Source: Yponomeuta sedellus
Lineage: Eukaryota > Arthropoda > Insecta > Lepidoptera > Yponomeutidae
Length of the DNA stretch: 64,000 bases
NCBI GenBank assembly: GCA_934045075.1
Contig: OW203736.1
Span: forward strand, 9,191,109-9,255,108
Reading direction: 5' to 3'
This document shows, one piece after another, positions 39,803-51,662 of the stretch; position 1 is the stretch's first letter, and each line of letters starts with the position of its first letter. A program made the position numbers and the translations under genes. A model generated the notes under the pieces. The model saw only the letters and a list, made by a program, of their open reading frames with translations. It did not search any database and was not told where the DNA came from.

Positions 39803-41695
39803 TCAATTATTTCTAGCATCTACATGTGCTTTTTGCAGTCGAAATTTTAATTCAAATGGGTAATTATCGTATACATACAGTGGTTCAACTTTATCTACAA
39901 GATTACTAGGGATATTACATGGTTTACCAAACACTAGTTCAAATGGTGAATACTTTGTGCTGGTATTTACTGATGTATTATAAGCAAAACACCAATATTG
40001 AATCCATGTACTCCAGTTTGCTGAATCGTTTTTTGTTTGAATTCGTAAATAACTACCAAGATGTTTATGCCAATTTTCTAATGACCCTATGCTTTCCTGG
40101 TGGTAAGGCGTTGAGTTTAGTTTCTCAACATTCAACAGTTTACAAACTTCATTCAAGGTGGAATTCATGAATTCTGTACCACAATCCGTAGCTATAGTTT
40201 TTGGTATCCCATATCTTAAAACAAAATTTTCCACAAATGCTTTGGCTACAGTCTGAGAATCTTTTCTATCTAAAGCATAAGCCTCTACAAATTTTGTTAA
40301 TTCACACTGTAATGTTAAAATATATTTATTTCCTGCCAAGTCTACATCTAAAGGACCTACAATATCTAAGTACACTTTCTCAAAAGATGTTGAAGCTGTG
40401 GTTGTTATGACCATATTGTCTCGAACTTGCCTTGTATTGAACTTTTGTTTCTGACAGTCCTTACAACGTCTGACGAAATCTTCTACGTCTTTACGCATAT
40501 TTTGCCAATAGAACTTCTTTTTAATACCACTCAACATCCTAGTGATACCTGCATGCCCGCTAGTGGGTAACAAGTGATAATCATTTAGAATTATTCTAAT
40601 CATGTCACGATCGGTTACTTTCGTTTTTTCTTGTATTATACATAATCGCGGTAAATTACTTTCTTTACTCTGTTGGTAATTACGTCTTAACGTTTCTACA
40701 TTTGATTTATTAAGCTCATTTTTAACTATTACCAACTCTACTATCCCTAAACTCCTACATAGATCTACCAGGTCTCGTAACGATACGTCTAAGCGTGCCT
40801 TCGTCAATAGAGAATCCTGATTCAAATAAACCGTAGAGTCCACAATAAGTACATTATTCGCGGGTCCGGACCGCCTTGTTTCCAACATTAGTTTCTATAA
40901 TTCTCTATATACTTTACTCGAGCAAATAATCAATTCCGTGTCTCCTTGTGTCCCTTTGATTATGTCAACTACTTTAGGCTGGCCGGGCACTAAAGGTGAC
41001 AACCCTGTATCGCGGGGAACGTTTGTCGTGTCAGTCTGTGTATTCGGTGAGCGACTCATAGAACGCGTAATTATACCTATAAAATCCGAACTTAAGGATT
41101 TTAGTTTGTCTGAAGTTATTATGATCCTTGATAAAGCATCTGCAGTTACGTTTTCAGAGCCCTTAATGTATTCTATCTCAAAATCATACTCTTCTGAACT
41201 TAATCTAAACTTAGTCAAACGACTACTAGGATCTGTCATGCTAAATAAATGTACCAAAGGTCGATGATCCGTAAGAATTTTAAATTTCCTACCAAACAAA
41301 TAAGGATGGAAATGCTTCACTGCCCAAACCACTGCTAACAATTCTTTGTGAATAGTTGGATAATTAATTTCTGACTTATTTAGCTGCCTACTAGCGAAAG
41401 CTACAGGCTTGTTATTAGCGTTTGACAAAACGGCTCCAATTGCTACTCCTGATGCATCTGTTTGGAGACGGAAAACATTGTCATCTGATAAATCTGGGTA
41501 ATCTAGAACTGGAGGAGAGCTAAGTACTGATTTAAGCTTCTTAAACGCATCCTCGCAATCCTTCGACCACTGACATTCCACGTTCTTTTTGCATAACCGA
41601 TTCAACGGATAAACTATATCTGCAAATCCATTTACGAATTTCCTATAAAAATTTGCAAAAGCTACAAAACGACGAACCTCATCTGCTGTATCTCA
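39803..41695 (-). pseudogene. pol: Errantivirus-like pol: RT end, RNase H, integrase
   Basis: Minus-strand reading. A frameshifted RT end (41606-41695) is followed by RNase H with 'LQTDASGVAIGAVLSN' and 'FKILTDHRPLVHLFS', then 'ENVTADALSR'. A single TAG (40895-40897) separates it from the integrase frame: 'HAGITRMLSGIKKKFYW', 'CKDCQKQKF', D in 'VYLDIVGPLD', D in 'IATDCGTEFMN' and E in 'IGSLENWHKHL'. Length and motif spacing match the gypsy/17.6/TED side of Ty3/gypsy. Apart from the TAG and the truncated start it is well preserved. Confidence 0.88.
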
Positions 41696-41829
41696 TCTGT
41701 ATCTCAGCTATGTATTATTTCGTTTATTGGCAGCACCACTGCGTAAAAAGTTTTTATTTTTTTACGCCAGATGGTCCTTGATCGAGTTGTCAAATTCAGT
41801 CGCGGCGTGATACTCTTGGAGTGAGGTTG

Positions 41830-44176
41830 TACTTGTTGATTCGTTAAGGTAAGCGTATCAGTTATTTGTTTTTTTACCTATAATACGTTTTATTTCGTAG
41901 AAAAATTACGTGAATTTAGTTAATTATACGTTCTTCTTAATGGTAAGTGTTTTTTTTATCTATTTATTTGTGTTTTACACGGTTTTAAAGGGGTGGTCAG
42001 TTATTGGATGAGTAAATTGCAGTTTTCCAATAATTGACCTCCTATGACAGTTACTAGTAAAACCGAAATAATGACGTTTCCATTCAATTTTGACTTTTTT
42101 GGTAAGCAATTAAGACTCAGATCACCGTGTAAAAAAAATATTTTGCTGTGCCTCATTTTTCCAGTAACTGACATAGGTGGTTAGTTTTCGGACTGTGTAC
42201 TGGTCAGTTACTGGATGAATAAATATTCCATCTCTTTTTCAGGGTTTTGAAGATGAAGAAGCGGCAATACGGATAAGGCAAGCAGCAAAACAGTATGGCG
42301 TGCCAAGGACCACCATAATATTTAAATTAGCAAACCCAGCAACGAAGTTTAGATCTGGGCCAGATACAATCTTGACTCCTCAAGAAGAACAAACTCTTGT
42401 TGATTACATTATAAGTTTGAGTAATCGTGGTTTTCCTCGTAAAAAAATGATAATCTGGACTCTGTACAAAGCTTCCTTAAAGAAAATCCACGAAGTAACC
42501 CTTTCAAGAATGGCAGACCGGGAGAAAATGGTTTTCGTCTTTTATGAAAAGACATCCAAATTTGACCACGAGAACTGCAGGAGTAACCAAGGCAAGTGCT
42601 AGTGTTTCAGAGTCGGATATTCGAAAATGGTTCTCTGAGATAGGCTTATATTTCCTAGAATATAAATTGACAGATGTGATTAAAGATCCTACTCGTATTT
42701 ACAACGCAAACGAAACTTGCTTCCACATCTGCCCTAAGACAGGATAGGTTGTTTCAGAAAAGGGGGCTAAGAATGTCTACGTCATAGAAAAGGCGTCACC
42801 AAAAGAGAACATTACCGTCATGTTTGCCTTTTCTGCATTCGGACGAACTTGTGTTCCCATGATAATATACCCGTATCAACGAATCCCTGAAAGAATTGCA
42901 GAGTCAGTTCCAGCTGGTTGGGGAATTGGGCGTAGTGAAAACGGGTGGATGACTGCGCCTGTATTTTATATGTTGTAAGAAAATGCAGCCACGACTTTTA
43001 GATGGTGCCCCTCCTGGTTCACAAGCGACAGTGTCAGATAACGGATGGATACATGGGCCAGCTTTTCTAAATTGGCTTGAATTTTTTGTCGAAAAGACGC
43101 GGCCGAATCAAGACAGGAAGGTTTTATTACTGCTCGATAACCATGAATCGCACAAATACTATCCGGCGTTAGAATATGCCACCCAACACAATATTGTGTT
43201 TGTTTCATTTGCTCCACATACGACCGACAGAATGCAACCGCTGGATGTTGCAGTTTACGGACCATTAAAGAAATATTTTGAGCAGGAATTGAACATCTTC
43301 CAAAAAATTCATCCAGGCCGAATTATTAATCAATACGACATCGCCAAACTTTTTGCTGGAGCTTACGCAAAATGTGCATCAGTGCACAATGCCACCCAAG
43401 GTTTCAAAAAACCTGGCATATGGCCGTACAATCCCCATGTATTCGGTGATGAAGATTATGCTCCATCTGCTATGATAGACAATCCTTTGGACGCTGAACC
43501 GACTGCTCGACAATCACCTACGATACAAGAAGCGTCACCGCAAAAAACTTTCTCAGAAGAAGTGAACAGTCTACCATCACTGCAACGATTGTCATAAGAT
43601 GCCATCTGTCCAACAGAGCCGCCTGAATCAATTACTCCACCACCAATGACAGCACCAACACCAACACCACAAACATTATCACCTGCATTGGAAAATAGCA
43701 CGGCAGCAGATGTTTCTCCGTTCCAAGTAAGGCCTATACCGACTATGGCTGCTCCAAAAACAAACCGTAAACATAAACGTCAAAAATCTGAAGTATTAAC
43801 CTCGACACCAGTTAAAACCGAACAAGCAGTGAAATACATGAAAATAAATAAGCAGAAGACCAAGATATCCAATCTGCTTGGTCCCAGCACATCTAAAGAA
43901 GGAAGAGGACGAAGACAAACGTCTGGAAAAAAAACTAAAATGGATTGCTTTTGCCTAGTCTGCACTGAGAAGTACACTAAACCACCTACAGAAGACTGGA
44001 TACAGTTCACACAGTGTTGCAGATGGGCACACGAAGCCTGTACATCATATGGAGGTCGAGGCAGTTACTTCTGCGATGAATGTGAATGTTTTCACATTCG
44101 CCAGTGTCCCCGCTTGTGGGGACACTATTCTCTCCTAGCAGCTGTAGCTAACTTTTCTAAGCGGTCGCTCCTTTAG
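41830..44176 (+). pseudogene. Pogo/Tigger transposase 1, chimeric
   Basis: A donor (TTAAG|GTAAGC, about 41850) and acceptor (TTTTTCAG, 42242) suggest the usual intron before the coding part. The helix-turn-helix follows ('AAKQYGVPRTTI'). The first half of the DDE domain reads 'PTRIYNANETCFHICPKTG' (Asp replaced by Asn), 'ENITVMFAFSAFG' and 'GRSENGWMTAPVFY'. From 42983 a second, equivalent block begins: 'RLLDGAPPGSQATVSDNGWI', 'LLLLDNHESHKY' (second Asp) and 'QPLDVAVYGPLKKYF'. The tail ends with a PHD-like finger 'CFCLVC', 'CCRWAHEACT', 'CDEC'. The doubled block marks a join of two different Tigger types. Confidence 0.82.
44103..44126. repeat. 9-bp hairpin AGTGTCCCC-gcttgt-GGGGACACT
   Basis: A perfect stem at the end of Tigger 1 and the start of the GC-rich block. 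It may mark an element end. Confidence 0.8.
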
Positions 44177-45180
44177 GGAGCTCCACTGCGCACCCTTCCT
44201 CGGCTTCGAGGGGTCGCTCCGATGTCGGTTTAGGGGTCCCTAGGACCAAAACCAGCCCCAATGTGGTGTTTAGTGGGTAGGCGCACTTATTGTGAGTCCC
44301 ACATTGGCAGCACGGCCGGGTCCGTGCTGTTGCGTGAGTGCATGAGCATTCACCACCTCCCACCCCGTGTCCCTTGGAGGGTGCCCTTATTAGGGCTAAA
44401 AAAAAACTCAGTCGAGCGGCTCCCACTACCAGTAAAGGCGCTCACCGTAGGTCCGGTCCCGGTGTGATTTTAAGGGGTTTCTGGTTCGCTGTGGGAGTCC
44501 CGGTAGGGCTTCAGGACAATCGGAGGGGATCCCGATCTGTAGACGGTTGAAGAACAGGCGAGGGCACATCGGCTGATCGCCGTGTGGGCCTCTGTGGGCC
44601 AATCCGAGGTCAATCGATGCCGCTGCCGAAATGTCCTAGGACGCGACATGTTGGTGGCCAGATAGTAGCCGACCTAAGACATCTCGTGTGCCCGCCTTAG
44701 GCTCTGGGTGCAGGCACGTTGGGGTTCCCGATGGTGGCCACACCCAGATAATAGGGAATCTTGAGAGCGGTATGTTGGGGATCCCGATAACGGCCGCTCC
44801 AGGATCATTGAGAGTCGTAGGTACCTCTCACCAGGAATAAGTACAGCAGTTAATAATAGTGAGCAAGTCGCCCCTAGTGTCCATCAGTAGTTAAGTCGTG
44901 TGAGTGTCTGTGGTGTAATAAAGACAGTGATAATACAGGGACAATGGTTAAAACCAGTGGTAGATAAGTGATAGGCAATTTAAGTATGTAGGATTACTTG
45001 TATAAATATCAGATCTGTGTGTATTAAATGGTGTCGGTTTTTGGGATCCAAGCGTAGCCATTTGTGAGTAGTCCCCATAGGCATCCCTTAAAGCGGCAAC
45101 CTGGGTAGTATTTCACTGGGTCGCGCATAAACCTAGCCCCTCAGGCAGAGCACCTCAAGAGGTTAGTGTTACAACTTCAA
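44127..45180. other. GC-rich block of unknown origin
   Basis: About 1 kb that is visibly richer in G and C than anything around it, followed by a return to AT-rich DNA near 45200. Related units occur near 44650, 44712 and 44772 (gttggggttcccgat, gttggggatcccgat, with ggtggccac or acggccgc). An inverted pair CCAATGTGG / CCCACATTGG lies near 44255-44310. Several short frames cross it on both strands but none has recognisable protein features. It resembles the GC-rich untranslated part of an R1-type LINE, but I cannot confirm that. Confidence 0.4.
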
Positions 45181-45394
45181 AGCGATTCATTTTCTCACAA
45201 AACTCCGCAGTAAATACAATGCTAATCACAAACTACAACCAAAACAATACGACAAAAAGGTAACCTCAAAGTGAAGAGAACCAAATGACAGATGACAGTT
45301 CTATCTAAATTCACGTAAAGTCACCAATATTGGCAACTTACATTTAAATACCTATTTAGTGGCTAAAAATTCCACCCTATCCGTGCTATCCTAA

Positions 45395-45437
45395 CTATCC
45401 GTGCCCGTGCTCTTTCCAACTGAGCTAATGGGCATAC
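45395..45437 (-). ncRNA. tRNA-like fragment with A box, possible SINE head
   Basis: The minus strand reads GCCCATTAGCTCAGTTGGAA followed by AGAGCACGG, matching the acceptor/D-arm start of a tRNA with an internal A box (TAGCTCAGTTGG). The anticodon arm and a B box (GGTTCGANTCC) are not found, so it is not a working tRNA gene. A truncated tRNA or the 5' end of a tRNA-derived SINE is the likely explanation. Confidence 0.55.
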
Positions 45438-46351
45438 TTACATTTAGCTAAGAACTATTTCGTACTCAACTCGATAAGATTCGATTCTGAATACGAAATA
45501 TTTCTAAGTACGTGTTTTTGGCATTTCCGAGATCGGTCTTAGCTTAGTTTTCGTCTCTGAATGTCAGACTAAGTAAATATTTAAGTAACGTGCTGTGTGA
45601 CGCTCTTTCCTGAGAAATTTGAGATTAGATCAACTAAATTTGTAGTGTGATTTCCAATGATTTAATTATTCATGTAACTAGTTTCAATTAAAACTAAATT
45701 TCGTCGGTCAGGTAACAACACCGCGTAAGTAAAAATTTGCCTGTCAGATGATTATTACTGCATTGGATAGATATTTTCGGCGCGCATCCAATAGGATGCT
45801 TCAAAAATTCGATATTTACCTATCACAACGCGCTATTTGAATCGTTCTGGCACCGCGCAAATCGTGGCTAATGTCACAACCGCACAAGTCGTCACTCCGC
45901 CATATTAAGTAGTAGTGAACTGTGGCTGCGCAACAAAACTAATTGATTTTTGCTAGATTTCACGGTGATACCAACGAGACAAGGCAATTTCACATGCACT
46001 AAAAGGTAAGCTAACTTTGTTGTTTAGTAAGTTGTAGTTTTGTGAGAGTAAAAAGGTTAAATTTAGGGATAACATACACGCTTACTTATAGGCGGTTTTC
46101 AAGTGTAATTGTTTGTTGACTTATGCGGTATTGTTATTACTTTTTTAAATCTTACGCTGTGTGTCTGTTAACGGTTTAGAGACTTGAGCGGTATTACTTA
46201 GTCTTCAAAATGTTGTGTTTTTAGTATGTTTTCAGTTTAATCACATGTCAAAAAGGTTTTTACATAAAAAATATGATATAACTGAACTAGTTTTAGTACA
46301 TTTAACAATTAAATAAGTAATTCATTATAACTTCCATTCCAGACATTGAAA

Positions 46352-47743
46352 ATGGCCGAGGCCTGCAATGATGCCGCTTGTAGCGTAAATAAAGAAGACA
46401 CAGTGGAACATCAGTTGAAAGTAACGACTTTAAGTGATTTAAAGAAAAGGCGAGAAGCATTGCTGGCACAAAAAAATATGATAGTAAAAAGAAAAAAATA
46501 CGAAAAGGTGTCGGAAGAAAAAAATTAACTTAATAAACCATGTCCCGAATCTATGCATCCTGTTTCGGTTTCAACTGGCAAATTAATGGAGGACTTGCTT
46601 CAGACAGCAGCTGATGGTACGACTTTTAAACCAACCAGTTTTGATGACGAAATTGCGCAAGGCGATACAATTACATTCTGCAGCAATAGTGAATTGTTAT
46701 TTCAAGATGAAATGGATTTTAAGAGAGATAAGAAAGAGAATGCTGGAAACGTAATGAACATCGACAACCTTAACAACTTATCATTTGTAGAAATGATAGA
46801 GAATTCCTCATTTAATTTTGTGGACATTTCAATTCAATCAGGTCTCCAAGCTGATGAACATGCCGTTATTGGTGAAATGTTGACCCCCCAATGCAATGAG
46901 GTTGCTGCTTTGGGTGAGATGGTGAGCTCCCCACCTGACGAAGCTGCCACTGTTGGACCGACATTGACCTCCCAATCCGGTGATGTTACTGCTGTTGCTG
47001 GTACGTCAAGATCAGGACCTGACGAAGCTGCCTCTATTGGACCGACGTTGACCTACCAATCTGGTGATGATACTGCTGTTGCTGGTACGTCAAGAACAGG
47101 ACCTGACGAAGCTGATGCTGTCGCTGAGATGTCAACCCTCCAATCAGAAGATATTGCTGCCTTGGATGAGACATCCGAATTCCGACCTGACGAAACTGCT
47201 GCTGTTGTTGAGACATCCAGAACCCAGATAGATGAATCTAGAAATACTTATATATATCCCGGAGATCTATCAATGCATAGAAAGAAGAACAATAAAGACC
47301 CGGAAAAATGGAAGAAAAACTTAAATAAAACTTTGAGGATGAAAGGAGAGCCTTATATAGGCTATAGACGGGATGTTACAAGTAATACAAAAAAGAAAAT
47401 TCACCACGATGTCCTAAGGCCTGCGAGAAGGATGAAACCTGCATGTAATTCATCATTTTGTAGAAAATCGAAACTGAGAAGTTGTGATACTATAAACGAA
47501 GATAAAAGAAAGGAGTTATTTGATGAATTTTGGAAGACAATGTCATGGGATCAGCGAAAAAGTTTTGTTTGTTCCCATGTCACAGCACAAGACAAAAAAA
47601 TTACTAAAAATTCTGAGTCTAGAAGATCTAAAACTCTAGCTTATTTCCTCACTATAAACAACATACGCTTTCAGGTCTGTAAAAAGATGTTCCTCAATAC
47701 ATTGGGGCTCAAGGACTGGTTTGTTCGATATTGGCTAGAATAA
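46352..47743 (+). pseudogene. DDE transposase, N-terminal part
   Basis: The ATG at 46352 is nine bases after a splice acceptor. A basic coiled-coil start ('LSDLKKRREALLAQKNMIVK') is followed by one in-frame TAA (46526-46528), after which the same frame continues to 47743. It holds an acidic region, then four tandem units like 'GPDEAA.VGPTLT.QSGD.T' followed by 'VAGTSR' (46925-47220), then a conserved basic block 'WKKNLNKTLRMKGEPYIGY' and a Cys-containing segment 'PACNSSFCRKSKLRSC'. The frame is lost near 47715 and the catalytic part follows at 47854. It would act in the nucleus binding transposon ends. Confidence 0.75.
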
Positions 47744-47853
47744 ACAAACAGCGCCATGCCCCCACATTCGAATCATTCACGGAATATAAATCGTTCAAAA
47801 AAGAAGACTGAAGCTCATGAATTAGCAGAGCATTCCTAAATAGTCTTCCTAAA

Positions 47854-49008
47854 ATGCCCTCACACTATTGTCGAGCAAATACCTCAAGACAATATTTAGA
47901 GCCGTTGTTTCAGAACATGGCGCAGCTGTACAAGGAATATGCTGCTAAGTGTGAATTTGAATCTGTGGAATGTCTGTGTCGAAGACTTTTTGATAACATA
48001 TTGTTAAAGCTTAATTTCAGTCTATATCGCCCCAAGAAAGATAGGTGTGATGTATGCTGTGGTCATGAAGCTGGGAATATTACTGATGCAGAAATAGCAC
48101 TTCATAGACAAAGAAAGGAACAAGCTAGAAAAGAAAAAGCTGCAGACAAAGATTTAGCCAAAGAAGGAAAATACCATGTATTTACGCAAGATGTTCAAGC
48201 TGTCAAATTAGCTCCAAATCTTCAGGCCAGCGCTATTTATTACAAGACCAAATTGTGTGTTCACAATTTTACGATGTACAATTTGGCTACTCATGAAGCT
48301 GTATGTTATTGGTTTGACGAATCTAATGCTTCACTCGAAGCTTCCGTTTTTGCATCTTGTATCATAGATAATTTGCGAAGTTCATTGGATAGAGAATTGT
48401 TGCCTGTAATATTGTATTCAGATGGTTGCTGTGCACAGAATCGTAACTGTGTCTTAAGCAATGCCCTTTTGCGTTTGTCGATTGAAAAGCAAGTTCCAAT
48501 AACTCAAAAATACCTTGAAAAAGGGCACACACAGATGGAATGCGATTCTGTGCACAGCGCCATTGAGTGCAGATTAAAAGGAAGAGAAATTTACTTGCCT
48601 TCTCAGTATGCAAGTTTAGCAAAAACAGCTAGAATTAATCCAATGCCATACGACTGTCGGACTGTTGATTTTGATTTTTTCACTGATTTTAGTAAAGATT
48701 TAATTTACAAAACGATTCGGCCAGGTAAAAAATCTAATGACCCTACTGTAACCGACCTAAAGGTTAAGGTTATTGTATACCAACCAGATGGTACTATTTG
48801 GTATAAATTAAAATTTGAAGATACTCTTCAACCCTTGCCTCAACGTCCACAAAAATTGAGCAATGTAACAACCATAAGTTCGCTACCTAAGCTGTACTCT
48901 GCGAAACTACCAATTTCTCAGCGCAAATACAAGGATCTGCAAGATTTAAAAGCAGTACTACCATCTAACTGCCACTCATTTTATGACGAAATACCATTTA
49001 AAGTTTAA
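47854..49008 (+). CDS. DDE transposase, catalytic part
   Basis: A clean 384-codon frame. It starts in 'MPSHYCRANTSRQYLEPLF', then 'YRPKKDRCDVCCGHEAG' (Cys cluster) and a helical stretch. Presumed catalytic residues are Asp in 'HVFTQDVQAVKLAP', Asp in 'VILYSDGCCAQNRN', and an acidic residue in 'QMECDSVHSAIECRL'. It ends 'VLPSNCHSFYDEIPFKV' at a TAA. The arrangement recalls DUF7869-type proteins that are multicopy in insect genomes. The DDE reading is inferred from spacing and the D-G-C-x-x-Q-N motif. The frame just upstream (47744-47853) holds stops, so the full protein is split. Confidence 0.8.
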   Translation: MPSHYCRANTSRQYLEPLFQNMAQLYKEYAAKCEFESVECLCRRLFDNILLKLNFSLYRPKKDRCDVCCGHEAGNITDAEIALHRQRKEQARKEKAADKDLAKEGKYHVFTQDVQAVKLAPNLQASAIYYKTKLCVHNFTMYNLATHEAVCYWFDESNASLEASVFASCIIDNLRSSLDRELLPVILYSDGCCAQNRNCVLSNALLRLSIEKQVPITQKYLEKGHTQMECDSVHSAIECRLKGREIYLPSQYASLAKTARINPMPYDCRTVDFDFFTDFSKDLIYKTIRPGKKSNDPTVTDLKVKVIVYQPDGTIWYKLKFEDTLQPLPQRPQKLSNVTTISSLPKLYSAKLPISQRKYKDLQDLKAVLPSNCHSFYDEIPFKV

Positions 49009-49236
49009 TTTCGTATGTACTGTTGATTGATTATTAAGGCTGATTATTTTTGGAAGCTATTGTTTATGTTATTTCACCTAATTTTGATAGAAGTTGTTTT
49101 TTGATTGTTTAAAGTTTATCAAAGGTTTAATGAAAAGTTAAGGATTTTTTTTCTATTGTTGTAAAGTAGCTATCTTTTTAAGTATTACTTAGTAATACTG
49201 ATGAATCTAGGTCATAATATAACCAAAAGTACTCAA

Positions 49237-49422
49237 TGTTGGGCGGCTGCCCTTGTGTGTGCTGGTAGAAGTGGAGAAGAAACGCCTGGTCGTAGTTGAA
49301 AACACTTTTTAATTTTCTCTAAGCACAGAGATACGTACACGTTGCAAGAAGGTGACAGAGCCAATACAAAAATAAAATGTTGCCATATCAGTGGTACAAT
49401 AATTTGTTGGGGATGCCAACAT
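49237..49422 (-). repeat. Probable 3' LTR of truncated BEL/Pao
   Basis: Read on the minus strand it begins TGTTGGCATCCCCAAC and ends GGGCAGCCGCCCAACA, 186 bases with TGTTGG/CCAACA ends. No second copy is in the window. The bases on either side are not duplicated, so it is not a solo LTR. Confidence 0.55.
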
Positions 49423-49914
49423 GCTGCGGCCTGAGAAAGCGAAATATAATTTATCAACTTTATACAGTACAAAATTATGCAGAGACATCGTTTAGTAATG
49501 TAAATTAAGTATGGCAACCAATTAACGAATCTTATATTTCTAAGCCAATGCTATGTTAATCAACTTGAAACAGCTTGAAATTTGTAATTAGAAAGCTAAA
49601 TTATACTTTCTTACTTGAAACTACATTTTGTTTTATTATACACATAACATTGTTGGTATTTTACTTGTAATTGTAATGAAGTTACAATTTAATAAATACT
49701 TCAAAACTAAAGTTTAACGCAATCTTTTGTTGTAGAGAAACTTAAAATGCAAATCTGCATCTCAAAGTGAACCTGAATTAGTAACAAAATAATCTAACTC
49801 AAAAAGTATTTACTAGCTCAAGTTAAATAAGTAGCCTAATTTATACATAACTTATTTCTAATGTTTGCTATCAGAGATAACTTAGTGAATAATATTAAGT
49901 GTGCATACAATATT

Positions 49915-51662
49915 TTAATCAAGACATGGTAGATTGGATTTCTTAACTTCTAAGGCACGAACCTTATTGTCTGCACCAGGGAAGACACGTATAACTCTAG
50001 CCATGGGCCAGTATAAAGGGGCTGAATTAGGTTCTCGTATAATTACTAATGAACCTACAGTTATATTAGGTAAACTATCACGCCATTTGGGTCTACTTTG
50101 TAATATGTTCAAATATTGTTTATGCCACGCTTTCCAAAAACATTGTTTCATGTTCTCAACTAAGGTCCAAAACTTGAGCCTGTTTATCGGAACCTCTGCT
50201 ATGTCAGGTTCAGGATAAGATACAAGAGGTCCACTGACTAAGAAATGTCCAGGAGTTAGATAGCTGAAATCTGCAATGTCTGAAGATGAAATTGGCATGA
50301 TAGGTCGCGAGTTCAAAATAGCCTCGATTTGACATAACACAGTATGTAATTGTTCGTAAGTAAGAATACTTTTTTCTATAGTTCTTTTTAAATGATATTT
50401 AAAGCTTTTAACTGCTGCCTCCGCTAGGCCAGCAAACACAGGCGAGTATGCTGGGATAAAGTGGAATTTTATTCCTTGCTGAGCAGAGAAGTCTCGCACC
50501 TGTGTCTGGTGATCAGCGGAGCCTTGCAGTTTGTACAAGTCAGCCAATATGTTCCTTGCACCTACGAAGGCGCCTCCATTGTCACAGAAGACCTCGGTGG
50601 GCAGTGATCGTCGTGAAATAAATCTCTTTAAGCATGCTAGAAAGGTATCCGTGGATAAGTCTGAAGCTAATTCTAGATGAACTGCTTTTGTTGAAAAGCA
50701 TACGAATACGCAAATATATCCTTTACTGACGACTGCTCGCCTGACGCGCGAGTTCTTTATCTGCACTGGCCCAGCGAAGTCTATTCCGACAACTTGGAAG
50801 GCCCTCGAAGCAGTGACACGCTGCTTAGGCAAGGAACCCATGAGCTGCTTTGCTGCGTTTGCCTTCATTCTGAAACAAACTAAACATTTATGAGTAACCT
50901 TTTTTATTACTCTAATACCGTTTACTAACCAGTATTTTTGATTTAGCTGGGCTAATATCAATTTGGGGCCCGCGTGAAGCAATCGAAGATGCTCGCGACG
51001 TATAATAAGTTGCGTTATTTGCGATTGCTTAGGTAAGATAGCGGGATGTTTTTGTGCGTATGGAATATCTGAGTTGTGTAGTCTGCCGCCAACCCTTAAG
51101 ACGCCTTCTTCATCGAGAAATGGTTGTAATGGGTTTTATGAGCCTCTAATACACTTATCATTTAATAAACATTGTATTTCTTCCTTGAAATAAATTCTTT
51201 GCTCGTGCTTAGTTAAAAGTAGTAACGCTTTTTGCAATTCATTGCTTGATAAAGAAGCCGTGTGTATTTTTGTATTTTTCGGTACACAATTATGACAAAA
51301 CCTAGTATGTATGCTAAAATTCGCTGCATTTTGTTGATATCTGAGATATTTTGTATTAATGAGTCGAGTAACTGAGATTGTTTTGAAGTTATAAGTATAA
51401 CTCTGTCATGAAATTCGGGTTCATGTGATTTAAATTCAGGTAAATCGTTAGGTAACTGTATTTTGTTACTGAATGAATACTCCCTGTTCTGGAGAAATGC
51501 TGGTCCGTTCCACCACAGTGGGTTGGAAATTAAAGCTCGCGGATCATCCACTCCTCTGCTTACCAAGTCTGCAGGGTTATCATGCGTATTCACATACAGC
51601 CAGCGCCACCTGTTGGTTAGTTGTTGAACAACTATTACTCTGTTCGAAACATACGCTTGCAA
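49915..51662 (-). pseudogene. pol: BEL/Pao pol: RNase H end and integrase
   Basis: Minus strand. 'WLYVNTHDNPADLVSRG' and 'NPLWWNGPAFL' close the RNase H region. A frameshift near 51250 precedes the HHCC part ('HAGPKLILAQLNQKYW', 'CLVCFRMK'). The integrase core shows D in 'VVGIDFAGPV', D in 'VFCDNGGAFVGA' and E in 'GLAEAAVKSFKYHL'. A DUF5641-type end follows ('NITVGSLVIIREPN'). The intact second Asp here is a useful contrast to the His at the matching place in the BEL/Pao element at 6199-13791. Confidence 0.88.

Larger units (their letters stand above)
39291..41695 (-). mobile_element. Errantivirus-like Ty3/gypsy element, 5'-truncated
   Basis: On the minus strand the order is RT end, RNase H, integrase, a short untranslated part with GGGGAGG purine runs (39465-39495), and an LTR ending or beginning near 39291-39465 (TGTGATAGGC to GTGATCA). 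The LTR outer edge is uncertain. The RT catalytic part, protease and gag are missing. No env frame is present between integrase and LTR. Confidence 0.75.

Noticed and set aside
44261..44550. Overlapping short frames in the GC-rich block, both strands
   Set aside because: High GC content produces long frames by chance; no domain, no consistent frame and no start context.
45395..45437. Functional tRNA gene
   Set aside because: Only the acceptor/D-arm part with the A box is present; no anticodon arm, B box or closing acceptor strand.
49237..49422. Solo LTR
   Set aside because: The bases on its two sides are not duplicated, and a BEL/Pao integrase in the same orientation lies upstream of it, so it is better read as the 3' LTR of a truncated element.
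45702..49422. Element boundary at the probable BEL/Pao LTR instead of 51877
   Set aside because: Matching inverted repeats and equal ATTT flanks occur only at 45702 and 51877, so the BEL/Pao piece must lie inside the DDE element.
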